From CAZPBN01 sp964584935 (GTDB lineage: Bacteria; Acidobacteriota; Aminicenantia; Aminicenantales; Aminicenantaceae): a stretch of DNA of 64,000 nucleotides. The translations under genes and the position numbers were made by a program. Below the pieces are notes generated by a model. It searched no databases, was not told the origin of the DNA, and saw nothing but the letters and a program-made list of their open reading frames with translations. Each line of letters begins with the position of its first letter. Position 1 is the stretch's first letter. The stretch covers positions 16,090 through 80,089 of the forward strand of contig CAZPBN010000015.1 in NCBI GenBank assembly GCA_964584935.1, given 5' to 3'. Below, piece after piece: positions 26,623 to 34,785 of the stretch.

Positions 26623-27162
26623 TTATATTTTTTTCATAAATTCATTCAGCAATTTCGACAATTCTTCGTTCGATTTTTCAATCTCCTGGGCTTTTTGAAT
26701 GATATCATTATAAAGCTTCTCATCTCCCGGATTTTGATATTTTTCCCTCCATTTTCTGAATTTCTCGCTGTAATTTTTGTTGTGTTCCGTCCACAAACTC
26801 ATGATTTTATTGAATCTTCCTAATTTATCAACAGGATATCTATTTAGAATTTCTTCAACTTTTGCCCGAATCGTGTGTTCCGGAACTGCCCCTAAAATTT
26901 CATCAACTTTTTCCCCATTAACAAAAAACATCTGCATAGGGATGCTCATGATTCCAAATTTCATGGCTGTCTGCTTGTTTTCATCCACATTCATCTTACA
27001 AAATTTAAAATCTGTGTATTCTTCAGACAGCTTATCATATATTGGCGAAACCATATTGCAGGGACCACACCAAGGAGCCCAAAAATCGACCTCTATTGGG
27101 ACATCAGATTCCAATACCTCTTTCTCAAAATTTTGATCTGTGATCTCAAATACTTTACTCAT
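26623..27162 (-). CDS. Thioredoxin with helical C-terminal extension
   Basis: Residues 1-110 are a thioredoxin domain with WCGPC at 31-35 (Cys32, Cys35) and MSIPMQMFFVNGEKV as the cis-Pro segment. It then extends for about 70 charged, helix-prone residues (MSLWTEHNKNYSEKFRKW...) not found in TrxA, for 179 aa in total. The extension may bind a partner of the adjacent Hdr/TrxB-like set. A consensus-like promoter lies upstream. A 155-nt gap separates it from the TrxB-like gene. Confidence 0.9.
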   Translation of the reverse strand: MSKVFEITDQNFEKEVLESDVPIEVDFWAPWCGPCNMVSPIYDKLSEEYTDFKFCKMNVDENKQTAMKFGIMSIPMQMFFVNGEKVDEILGAVPEHTIRAKVEEILNRYPVDKLGRFNKIMSLWTEHNKNYSEKFRKWREKYQNPGDEKLYNDIIQKAQEIEKSNEELSKLLNEFMKKI

Positions 27163-27217
27163 TTTAAATCCTTTAAATTCTTTTTTTTAAGTAATCGTCT
27201 TTTTTTTTTGATGTATT

Positions 27218-27246
27218 ATTCTACTCCCCAGCAAGTATCAAGTCAA
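27218..27246 (-). promoter_or_regulatory. Probable promoter for the thioredoxin-hdr run
   Basis: On the minus strand a -35 TTGACT (27246-27241) is followed by a 17-nt spacer and -10 TAGAAT (27223-27218). It points at the thioredoxin gene starting at 27162. This suggests that the thioredoxin, TrxB-like and Hdr genes form one unit starting here, with the AhpD-like gene separate. Confidence 0.5.
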
Positions 27247-27439
27247 CTGTAGGCGATATGTGAAGTTCCCCCAATTTATAAATTTATATTATAAACATCA
27301 GAAGCAACAAACATTGAGGGGTCCTGTCACGGCTCTTCCCCATCCTCTTAATAAAGTTTATTCCATTGATTTTTTGTTTATCACCTTTAAATAAGAAGCT
27401 TCATCTGTCAGCAATAAAAATCAGGCGTTCTCCTGTCAT

Positions 27440-27754
27440 CTAAACTTTTTCTTCTTTTAAAGACTTTATTTCCCTTTCTACGATCCTTCTTACCCAGATT
27501 TCTGCTGTTCCTCCACATAACATCACCACCACTCCAACCATCTCTGAGATTTCTGCTGCACTGGCACCTGCTTTTACGGCTCTGCGGATATGCAATTTCA
27601 CACATGGTTCGCAATGGGAAGCAATCGCCACAGCTGCCGCTATTATTTCTTTCATTTTATTGGATAGTTCTCCATCTTTGACTGCTTCTTCGGCTTGCTT
27701 AAGATACAGTTTCCATACCTCAGGAACGTATTCATCTAAAAATATTTTTTCCAT
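27440..27754 (-). CDS. AhpD/carboxymuconolactone decarboxylase-family protein
   Basis: The 104-aa all-helical protein has the AhpD-like redox motif CxxC-xxx-H (Cys48, Cys51, His55 in SHCEPCVKLH), preceded by MKEIIAAAVAIA. Family members act as peroxidase partners or thiol-disulfide enzymes. The start is preceded by TTAGGAGGAAT. It lies at the head of the thiol-redox gene group, separated by 277 nt from the thioredoxin gene, and is probably functionally connected to it. Confidence 0.88.
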   Translation of the reverse strand: MEKIFLDEYVPEVWKLYLKQAEEAVKDGELSNKMKEIIAAAVAIASHCEPCVKLHIRRAVKAGASAAEISEMVGVVVMLCGGTAEIWVRRIVEREIKSLKEEKV

Positions 27755-27986
27755 TATTCCTCCTAAAATAAATCAAACTAATGATACTATTTATTATGAT
27801 AAGAATTTTCTTCCCGGCTCGACTCCAAAGACTTTTTATATTGGCTTCTTCTGTACCTGCCCGATATTGGAATTAAAAATAATATAGGAAAGAAACAAAT
27901 CCTGTCAACGAATTAACCAGAATAAAACAACTGTTTCACAAAAAGCACACCATAAAGGGAATAAAACGTTTTATGGAGAATCCTGG

Positions 27987-29384
27987 TTAATCGAGTTCAT
28001 AATCTTCTTTATATCGGGGAACAGTGACAGACCAATCCTTTTGTTCTATCTCTTTTTTAAGACTAAGGGCTGCATCTTCTTCTCCATGAGTCAAGAAAAT
28101 CTTTCGGGGAGGTGATGTCAAGCTTCCAATCCATTTCAAAAGCCCCTTCCTATCCGCATGGGCTGATAAGCTATCCATATATTCAATATGAGCTTTGACT
28201 TCCCGGTTTCTGCCGTGAATCCTTACCTGTTTTTTTCCCACCACAATTTGCCTCCCCAGTGTTCCTGAAGCCTGATAACCCACAAACAGGACTGTATTAT
28301 AGGGCTTTGATATATTATGGACGAGATGATGCTTGATCCGCCCTCCTGTGCACATGCCTGAGCCAGCCATTATGACACAGGGACCTTTGATATTGTTGAT
28401 TTCTTTGGATTCTTCTCTGGTTCTCACCAGTTTAAGGCCGGGAAATTTAAAAGGAGATTCATTGTCTTCGATGAGTTTTAATGTCTGCTGGTCATAACAC
28501 TCCTTGTGTTTTTGAAATGCATCGGTCACATTAACAGCCATCGGACTGTCTAGAAATATTTTCAGATAGGGAATCTTATTGTCTCTCACCAGTTTTGATA
28601 AGTAATACAACAAATCCTGAGCTCTCTCAACGGCAAATGTGGGGATGATAACTTTCCCTCCGGCTGAATAGGTTTTATTGATAATTTTTGATATCTGTAC
28701 TTCTGGAGAATGGGTGTCTTTATGCTCTCTATTTCCATAAGTGGATTCCATAATCACATAATCCGCTTTTTTGAATACAGTTGGATCTTTAACAATAGGT
28801 TTACTCCACTGACCGATATCCCCGGAAAATATGATATTCTTTATTCCTCCGTTTTCCTTAACTCTAATTTCCACCATCGCTGAACCCACAATATGACCGG
28901 CATCATGATAAACAACGGTCACCTTGTCGTTAAGAGATAATGGGGAAGAATACTCAATCCTTGAAAACACCTTGAATGAATTCCGGGCATCACTGACCCT
29001 ATATAAAGGAACTTCAGGATGAGGACCTTTTCGTCCTTCTCTTTTGTGCCTTTTTTTCTTATACCGGGCATCTTCCTGCTGGATCTTTGCTGAATCCAGA
29101 AGCATTATTTTTAGAAGATCGAGCGAAGCAGAAGTCATGTATATTTCTCCCGAAAATCCTTCCTTCACGAATTTGGGAATAAGCCCGGAATGATCCAGAT
29201 GACAGTGGGTCAATAGAACACAATCCACAGAACCAGGATAAACAGCAAAAGGATTCCAATTCCTACTGAGATATTCTCTTTCCTGATACATCCCGCATTC
29301 AACTAAGATATTAAGCCCTCCGGCTTCCAAAAGATAACAGGATCCCGTAACCTGCCGGGTGGCACCTAAAAATTTTAATTTCAA
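27987..29384 (-). CDS. Beta-CASP metallo-beta-lactamase RNA-processing nuclease
   Basis: The 465-aa protein has the MBL core LTHCHLDHSGLIPKF (HxHxDH) with further metal ligands near HDAGHIVGSAMVE and FSGDIG. The beta-CASP region contains VIIPTFAVERAQDLLYYL, FLDSPMAVNVT and CVIMAGSGMCTGGRIKHHL, and the C-terminal part has SLSAHADRKGLLKWI and FLTHGEE. This set is that of CPSF/Ysh1-like RNA exonucleases/endonucleases. AAAGGAGCGATAATTG precedes the ATG. It is a single-gene unit in this window. Confidence 0.93.
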   Translation of the reverse strand: MKLKFLGATRQVTGSCYLLEAGGLNILVECGMYQEREYLSRNWNPFAVYPGSVDCVLLTHCHLDHSGLIPKFVKEGFSGEIYMTSASLDLLKIMLLDSAKIQQEDARYKKKRHKREGRKGPHPEVPLYRVSDARNSFKVFSRIEYSSPLSLNDKVTVVYHDAGHIVGSAMVEIRVKENGGIKNIIFSGDIGQWSKPIVKDPTVFKKADYVIMESTYGNREHKDTHSPEVQISKIINKTYSAGGKVIIPTFAVERAQDLLYYLSKLVRDNKIPYLKIFLDSPMAVNVTDAFQKHKECYDQQTLKLIEDNESPFKFPGLKLVRTREESKEINNIKGPCVIMAGSGMCTGGRIKHHLVHNISKPYNTVLFVGYQASGTLGRQIVVGKKQVRIHGRNREVKAHIEYMDSLSAHADRKGLLKWIGSLTSPPRKIFLTHGEEDAALSLKKEIEQKDWSVTVPRYKEDYELD

Positions 29385-29621
29385 TTATCGCTCCTTTCTC
29401 AACCAGAATTTGGTATTTCAAATTTACTGGAAAACAGAAATTGCATATGTGGTCTCTTTCCAATTACTGCGGAATCACTTCTCAAACTGGCTTCCTCTAT
29501 AATCGCTCAGCATTTTAAATAAAAAGCATATAAGAATGAAACATATTCTGTCAATGAATTTCAAATCATTAGATGAAATAGGATTCTTGTCGTTGCAATT
29601 TTTCGATTCAGCTCGATTCAG
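29385..29621. other. Intergenic, nothing recognised
   Basis: The stretch before the MITE-like element is AT-rich and has no supported gene, RNA or promoter that I can identify. Confidence 0.5.
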
Positions 29622-29675
29622 CAGCTTGGCTGATTTATTTCCTTAATTCAGCAGCTTGGCTGATTTATTTCCTTA
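29616..29675 (+). repeat. Two 30-bp tandem copies at the left end of MITE-like element 1
   Basis: The 30-bp unit at 29616-29645 (starting ATTCAGCAGCTTGGCTGATT) is repeated at 29646-29675, apart from the final base or two. It duplicates the left terminal inverted repeat of the element beginning at 29652, as would follow from slippage or one-ended insertion. Confidence 0.85.
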
Positions 29676-29930
29676 TATTTCAACATTATAGAATTTTTAT
29701 CTCCCTGGAGTATTTTTCTTAAAATGGATTTTTTACCCATAAAATTGATTCTAAGAGAATTTATCTTATCACAGACAGTAAAAAACCTATACTGCAAAAT
29801 GATATGTCAATATCACCATAAAATCTTAAAATCTATTTTCCCCTAAAGAAATTGATTTCAAGAATTTTCTTTACCCGAAGGAAATTCTTTAATTCTTTTA
29901 TTTTATTTACGATAACTCAGGCAAGCTGAG
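29652..29930. mobile_element. MITE-like element 1 (degenerate right TIR)
   Basis: About 279 bp, flanked by CAGCTTGGCTGATTTATT on the left and an imperfect inverse, ACTCAGGCAAGCTG, on the right. The interior closely matches element 2 at 37332-37611 (shared stretches such as CAACATTATAGAATTTTT, TTAAAATGGATTTTTTA, ATAAAATTGATTCTAAGAG and CTTAAAATCTATTTTCCCC). No ORF of note lies inside, so it is a non-autonomous miniature element whose transposase lies elsewhere. Confidence 0.75.
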
Positions 29931-29986
29931 TATTCACAAAGTCTCGGAATTTAATTGATAATAAGAAAAGGTGAAGGAGAGAACAA

Positions 29987-30019
29987 ATGGAAAGGAAAAT
30001 CTTGCTAATTATTTTTTAG
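29987..30019 (+). other. Ten-codon ORF with strong Shine-Dalgarno
   Basis: GAAGGAGAG is followed by ATG and ten codons (MERKILLIIF) then TAG. It may be the remnant of a signal-peptide-bearing gene or a leader peptide. Nothing downstream supports a full gene. Confidence 0.2.
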
Positions 30020-30076
30020 GTGGGGAATCACCCATTGGACTGTTGATACGGTCGATTGATATTTTTGTGCTCTTTT

Positions 30077-30337
30077 TTATCTGATGGGAGTCCAGATCGG
30101 CTTAGTTTTAAAAGTTTTGGTTTTTTTTCTGTCAATGTTGAGTATGAAACACCAATAATTGACTGCTTTTCGGCTTAAATTTCGGCTGTTTATCAGCACA
30201 TCTGTAAATTTTTTCATTCCGCTTTTTTTCTGAACCTTTTTGATATAGTCAAAACCACCAAAGTTTATGGCTCTTTCAATTTCGATTTCAATTGGTATGG
30301 AATCTGGATCTCTGTCCCAGAATAATTCTTCTCTCAT
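30077..30337 (-). CDS. DUF6922-like small protein, putative AbiEi/antitoxin partner
   Basis: The 86-aa product has the pattern LFWDRDPDSIPIEIEIERAI...GGFDYIKKV...SRNLSRKAVNYWCFIL typical of DUF6922-type proteins. These are usually encoded beside AbiEii-like nucleotidyltransferases, apparently as the antitoxin or recognition partner. The stop codon of the nucleotidyltransferase overlaps its ATG by 4 nt. The product is acidic at the start and basic at the end. The functional label comes from the pair, not from a motif. Confidence 0.65.
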   Translation of the reverse strand: MREELFWDRDPDSIPIEIEIERAINFGGFDYIKKVQKKSGMKKFTDVLINSRNLSRKAVNYWCFILNIDRKKTKTFKTKPIWTPIR

Positions 30338-31005
30338 TTTATAAACTCACAAAAAAAATGTTTGATGTCTTTCCATTCCTTATCAGATATCTTTTCTATT
30401 TGACCGCTTTTTTTTATCAACATGATATTGTCTTTTTCTCTTTCTGCATCATCAAAATATATAAATGAAGTTTTTAAATGATATTCATATCGACTTTCAA
30501 CACCGTACTTCTTTCTAACAAATGTCAGGATATCTTTAAATAAATGATTGGTGTTCTTCAACAAAAAAAACAAGTCAACAAAATCTTTTGCAAAGCCTCG
30601 TTGAGTTATGGCGAGTGCTTTCATGGCCTCGATGTCGTTAAAAGAAGCCATGGGACAGCGTATGTTTTCATTGATTTCTATGAAATCAACTTGGGATAGA
30701 AGGTGATAAGGATAAAAAAATAACGAAAATTTAATATTATTAGAAACAAATAAAATGACAGTATTCTCTTCTATGAGTTCAACCTCAATGTCTTCAAAAC
30801 ATGTCTTCATGGCATAAATGAATTGCTGTGAATTGAATTTTTTTGGAGTGAAAAAATCAAGATCAATCGATATTCTGTGATTCAAAAAAAGGGAGAGCGC
30901 CGTTCCGCCGGCAAGATAACTACCTTCTGGAAGAATCTTGCATTTATTTATTTGAATCAATTGGTTATTGAGTTCTTTAAATGTCTCTTCCCAATTCATA
31001 AACAT
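30334..31005 (-). CDS. AbiEii-type nucleotidyltransferase (putative toxin)
   Basis: The 223-aa protein has the AbiEii/DUF1814 signature YLAGGTALSLFLNHRISIDLDFF (GG...D-x-D catalytic carboxylates), then SFNDIEAMKALAITQRGFAKDFVDLFFLL. AbiEii enzymes transfer nucleotides, and in the best-studied cases act as the toxin of abortive-infection or toxin-antitoxin pairs. It is encoded upstream of, and overlaps, a DUF6922-like gene. Start choice (MFMNWEETF) could shift to Met3. This is the first of three NTase modules in the window. Confidence 0.85.
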   Translation of the reverse strand: MFMNWEETFKELNNQLIQINKCKILPEGSYLAGGTALSLFLNHRISIDLDFFTPKKFNSQQFIYAMKTCFEDIEVELIEENTVILFVSNNIKFSLFFYPYHLLSQVDFIEINENIRCPMASFNDIEAMKALAITQRGFAKDFVDLFFLLKNTNHLFKDILTFVRKKYGVESRYEYHLKTSFIYFDDAEREKDNIMLIKKSGQIEKISDKEWKDIKHFFCEFIK

Positions 31006-31104
31006 ATTTTACCACTATCTGCTTTTAAAAAAAATGATGAATCCATTGCAAAATTTTGTTTTTGAAGATAGATATCTCGTGAAATTGATTAATAGGATCG
31101 ATTA

Positions 31105-31133
31105 TTGCTTATGAAATCTGATCTTTGTATAAT
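31105..31133 (+). promoter_or_regulatory. Promoter of the methyltransferase gene
   Basis: TTGCTT (31105-31110), 17-nt spacer and perfect -10 TATAAT (31128-31133). Transcription starting about 31140 excludes the upstream in-frame starts at 31105 and 31111 and sets the start codon at 31162. Confidence 0.6.
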
Positions 31134-31161
31134 ACATTTTTCACCCAGAGAAAAGCCGAAC

Positions 31162-31857
31162 ATGAAAAAAGGAATAGTAAAGATTTACGATGAGGTTGCT
31201 CCCACCTATGAACTCATCAATCATATCCTCACCTTCGGTCTGGATATAATCTGGAGAAAACGCACAGCCCGGATGGCGGTTGAATTGGAGAGAATGCGCT
31301 TGCTGGATGTCTGCTGCGGCACAGGAGAATTAGCCCGGAATATGGCTTCCCTCGCAGATGAAAAAACAGAACTTTATGGAGTGGACGGAAGCCTTACCAT
31401 GATTTGTTATGCTAAAAACAAAAAGCATCTGGGAAAAGTCAATTTCACTATCGCAGATGCCCGGTACCTTCCGTTTCCCGATCATTCCTTTGACCTTATA
31501 ACCATCTCTTTTTCAACGCGGAATCTCAATCCCAATCCCCAGGCTATGCTTTCCTATCTCAAGGAATTTTGCCGGGTCCTTAAGCCCGGCGGACATTTTA
31601 TAAACCTGGAAACAAGCCAACCTCCTTTAAGTGTCATAAGGAAGCTCTATCATTTGTATATCCGGTTGGTGATTAAACCGGTCGGATATATGATTTCAGG
31701 ATCTAAAGCTGGGTATGATTATCTTTCCTTCACTATGCCCCGGTTTTATGATGCATCTGAATTTTCAGCGTTGTGCCTTAAAGCAGGTTTTTCCAAAGTC
31801 AGACATAGGCTTCTTTTTCTGGGAGTAGCCGCCGTCCATAGTGCTAAAAAAGAATAG
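31162..31857 (+). CDS. UbiE/MenG-family class I SAM methyltransferase
   Basis: From ATG 31162 the product is 231 aa, MKKGIVKIYDEVAPTYELIN. This is the family start for C-methyltransferases of quinone synthesis (UbiE/MenG). The SAM motifs are LLDVCCGTGELARNMA, YGVDGSLTMI and IADARYLPFPDHSFDLIT. CRVLKPGGHFINLETSQP and the C-terminal SGSKAGYDYL follow. Quinone-pathway genes are not seen nearby, so the substrate could be another prenylated or lipid acceptor. The stretch 31105-31161 holds a promoter and is excluded from the gene. Confidence 0.82.
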   Translation: MKKGIVKIYDEVAPTYELINHILTFGLDIIWRKRTARMAVELERMRLLDVCCGTGELARNMASLADEKTELYGVDGSLTMICYAKNKKHLGKVNFTIADARYLPFPDHSFDLITISFSTRNLNPNPQAMLSYLKEFCRVLKPGGHFINLETSQPPLSVIRKLYHLYIRLVIKPVGYMISGSKAGYDYLSFTMPRFYDASEFSALCLKAGFSKVRHRLLFLGVAAVHSAKKE

Positions 31858-31982
31858 CAACTTTTTTATGATATTTCCCCCTATACATCAAATGATGATC
31901 GTATAATTTCAAATAAAAATGTATCTTTTATCTTGACATCAACGAAAAATTTGCTCCGAAAACTAAACGGCTTGATTTGGTC

Positions 31983-32165
31983 TTATTGCTCGGCGATGAT
32001 GGAGACAACAGAAGTGCTCGCTTTGGCAGAAGCTTCCTTAAACGCCTGCCTCAACTGATTGATAAGGTCATTAAACTGTCTTTCCTGAATGGTTCTCACG
32101 GATGCTTTTTTTCTGGTGAAGGCAAAATAATTCTTCTTCATCATAGAATACATAAAGGCACTCAT
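31983..32165 (-). CDS. Hypothetical 60-aa protein
   Basis: An open frame downstream of the baeRF gene encodes MSAFMYSMMKKNYFAFTRKK..., which looks protein-like, with an amphipathic RTIQERQFNDLINQLRQAFKEA helix. No homologue is recognised and no clear ribosome site is present (CAGGGC lies directly before the ATG). It may be a small gene or the remnant of one. The rest of 31858-32273 shows nothing else. Confidence 0.3.
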   Translation of the reverse strand: MSAFMYSMMKKNYFAFTRKKASVRTIQERQFNDLINQLRQAFKEASAKASTSVVSIIAEQ

Positions 32166-32273
32166 GCCCTGTTTAAGAAGACACAGTTTTATTAAACAGA
32201 AAAAAAATGGATCTTTGTTATGTAGAAATATTTGGAAAAAGGTGAAAGGTGAGAAAACAAGAATACTAAGATG

Positions 32274-33425
32274 TTAATAACGAAAGATCGCTGCAACAGG
32301 GCTTTGATAAGGCATCCTTTCAGGAGAAACAGTAAACACCGTTCCTCCGTTAAGAAATGTTCGAACCGCTGCCAAGTCGAGAAGATCCTGATTATCCGGT
32401 CCCGCCTTTTTGTGTAAAAGCACTTTCTCAATTTCAGGCTTATAAACACCCCAATTATATATTCCCGGGACCAGGAATAATACGGCCACCTTCCCTTGAT
32501 GAGCCGCGGGAACGACAGATTTTATATCCGTGGATGTTTGTTTTTGCTCCTCGAATCTTTCATAGGATTTTAAAGCTTCTTTCTGTCTTTCTTCAAAAAT
32601 CGGTTGAACAATATTCCAAGCCTTTGTATGCAACTCTTCGTTATCGATTTCTTCAGGATTACCTCTTATTCCCTCTTCGGTCAGATAGGAATAAGAACTC
32701 GCTTCTTTAAAAATCGGCCAATAATAATCAACCGAAGCCAAAATCAAGGGAGCATTTTCTTCAGCAAGTATTTCACACAGGCCTTTGTCTATTTTTTGAA
32801 AATAATGCAGCAAATCCTGTTTCCGGTCATCGAGACCGGCACCATGGCCGTGAAATACAGCCGACCTTTCTCCGGTTCCATGATAGGTTTTTGAATGGTA
32901 TTGAAGCTGCGTATCGGGTTCGTCATACTTCAGGGCTTGAGACAAACTCTGAGGGACTTTGTCCAGATTAACCACATTTAGGCTGTAACGGGTGGCCCGA
33001 AAAAGCCTGATCTCATTCTGACTCAAGGCCAGAACAAAAAAATGTCCCCCGGTGGTGAATATGGGGAGAAGAGGTTTGATATGAAAACGTTTGGCCACTA
33101 CCACCAATTCATCAAATTTTTCGGGAAGACGGTAGAACGAAAAAAAATCCGGGGAAGAAAATACAGCCAGGCCGTCGCGCTGATACTGCCAAAAATGGGA
33201 ATCGTTAAGGAGATCCTCAGCCGGATTCAATATTTTTTTTCGTTCTTTATCCGTAATCTCTGTATCTTCCAGTTGTTTTTCGGCCTTTTTCAACAAATTT
33301 TTAAAAAGAATGGGATTCTGCCTGGTCTGTCTTCCCGCCTTCCAAGCAGGCATATAAATGGAAACCGACCAAGAACCCTCCGCTTCCATTAGATCGTTCA
33401 AATCGGTTTTTGTCATCGTAATCAT
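32274..33425 (-). CDS. Bacterial archaeo-eukaryotic release factor-like protein (baeRF)
   Basis: The 383-aa protein matches the baeRF group. These bacterial proteins are related to the eRF1/aRF1 release factors and may act on stalled or damaged ribosomes. Recognisable features are SVSIYMPAW at the start, YQRDGLAVFSSPDFF, FFVLALSQNEIRLFRAT, GHGAGLDDRKQDLLHYFQKIDKGL and the end FLNGGTVFTVSPERMPYQSPVAAIFRY. The GHGAG stretch sits where eRF1 has its GGQ-type region, but no GGQ is present. It is transcribed alone. Confidence 0.75.
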   Translation of the reverse strand: MITMTKTDLNDLMEAEGSWSVSIYMPAWKAGRQTRQNPILFKNLLKKAEKQLEDTEITDKERKKILNPAEDLLNDSHFWQYQRDGLAVFSSPDFFSFYRLPEKFDELVVVAKRFHIKPLLPIFTTGGHFFVLALSQNEIRLFRATRYSLNVVNLDKVPQSLSQALKYDEPDTQLQYHSKTYHGTGERSAVFHGHGAGLDDRKQDLLHYFQKIDKGLCEILAEENAPLILASVDYYWPIFKEASSYSYLTEEGIRGNPEEIDNEELHTKAWNIVQPIFEERQKEALKSYERFEEQKQTSTDIKSVVPAAHQGKVAVLFLVPGIYNWGVYKPEIEKVLLHKKAGPDNQDLLDLAAVRTFLNGGTVFTVSPERMPYQSPVAAIFRY

Positions 33426-33669
33426 GTTTATCTATCCTTACTCAGAAAATATTCGGAAAGCTTACCTTCTTATGGTGATGTGAAAACATAGGAAATTCGT
33501 TTTTCTGTTGATGATGATTTTCACTCTATTTCATCAAATGTTCATATTGGAGTGACAGAATCACCAATAATACACATAAAAAACAAGATCAATCAACAAG
33601 AACTGACCAATAAAGAGAGAATCACACGAAATGAACCTTACTAACGCCAATAAAAAATAAATTATAAAA

Positions 33670-34056
33670 TTACTTCTTCTCCTGGACTGTGACCTGTGCT
33701 GTCACTTTTTCACCATTTTCTTTAATCACTACAACCTCGAAAAAACACATTAAAGCAGGGGATTCGACTAATTTAGCTTTTATTGTTTTCCCTTTACCTT
33801 CAACAAAATAAAGATCGATTTCTTCATCCGATTTCCAGGTAGGTGCCATACAAACTTCATTACCATTAACATCTACACCCTTGGCTGTAACAGTGATGGT
33901 CTCCCCAACTCCAAGCTTTATTATACCAACTCCTGTTCCTGTTCCAGCTTTTTCACCTTTATAAATAATAATTGAGTCCAGGTTGTTAGAAGCCTGTGAA
34001 AAACCTAAAACGTAAAAACTTAGCAAAATAATTAAACTAATAACTAATTTTTTCAT
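33670..34056 (-). CDS. Secreted hypothetical protein with Ig-like fold
   Basis: The 128-aa protein has a clear signal peptide (MKKLVISLIILLSFYVLGFSQA). A beta-rich domain follows: GIIKLGVGETITVTAKGVDVNGNEV, then APTWKSDEEIDLYFVEGKGKTIKAK. This resembles Big2-type Ig domains of exported bacterial proteins. GAGGAGGATTATTTT precedes the ATG. The role is unknown; a periplasmic or surface protein is likely. Confidence 0.7.
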   Translation of the reverse strand: MKKLVISLIILLSFYVLGFSQASNNLDSIIIYKGEKAGTGTGVGIIKLGVGETITVTAKGVDVNGNEVCMAPTWKSDEEIDLYFVEGKGKTIKAKLVESPALMCFFEVVVIKENGEKVTAQVTVQEKK

Positions 34057-34212
34057 AAAATAATCCTCCTCATCTTTTATTTGATTTAAATTAGTGTTGC
34101 CTTTCAGAAAGAATTATTAAAACATTTGCGTAAATCATAACATCTGAAATTCTCTATGTCAAATTTAGGGCATATGGTAAATAAATTTCATTTAAATAAC
34201 TATTTATAAAGT
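34057..34212. other. Intergenic, nothing recognised
   Basis: AT-rich spacer without a supported gene, before the IS91-like relic. Confidence 0.45.
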
Positions 34213-34475
34213 GAATTAACTTGCCCATTCCGTTTCTTTCCCTTGGGAGCGTTGCAGTAAAATCCATAATAACGCATTGTGACTTGTCCGTTATCAGGAA
34301 TATTGGAGTTGATTTTGGCTATAAAATCAAGGCCTGTTTGTGCGACACACACACAGACAAGTAATCCATAGACTCTGTCTCAGCGGCTACGCTCCCTCAT
34401 TGATAGACGACCTTCCCCTGCGCCTAATAACTTTTAGAGTGATAGGATAGGCCGTATCAAGCATTTTCCCACCTG
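34213..34475 (-). pseudogene. IS91-family transposase relic (middle part)
   Basis: Reading the minus strand gives VGKCLIRPILSL then a stop. After a frameshifted gap it continues LDFIAKINSNIPDNGQVTMR and YYGFYCNAPKGKKRNGQ. These match the middle region of IS91/IS801-type transposases (typical VGKYMIRP...SLERL and IPDKGQ...RYYG). Stops and frame changes show it is dead. The remaining N- and C-terminal parts are not found here. Confidence 0.7.
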
Positions 34476-34785
34476 CTCTCTAATGTCCATAAAATGAATA
34501 TGATCTGTTCTTCAGCTCTGGTGATTTTTTCATGACAGTATTGCTCTACAGCTAATAATTTAGCTGCTCGAAATGATAAAACATTTTATTGTCAGGAGAC
34601 ACACAGGTATCAATTGAGTTCCAAGGGTATGGATTAAAGCTTCGTCTTCACCAGCAGACGCGAATAAATCAATATGTTCACTTTCCGCAAGTTAAACTCG
34701 GCTTTTCCCCCTTGAAAATTATTATTGTAAATGTTTTAATCAAAGTACTCGGATAATTTCTATAACATTATTATTGAGGGTTAAA

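Noticed and set aside
29616..29675. CRISPR-like two-copy repeat
   Set aside because: The copies are adjacent without a spacer and carry the TIR of a miniature element.
31105..31161. Longer N-terminus of the methyltransferase
   Set aside because: The segment contains a -35 and a perfect -10 box. The family start matches ATG 31162.
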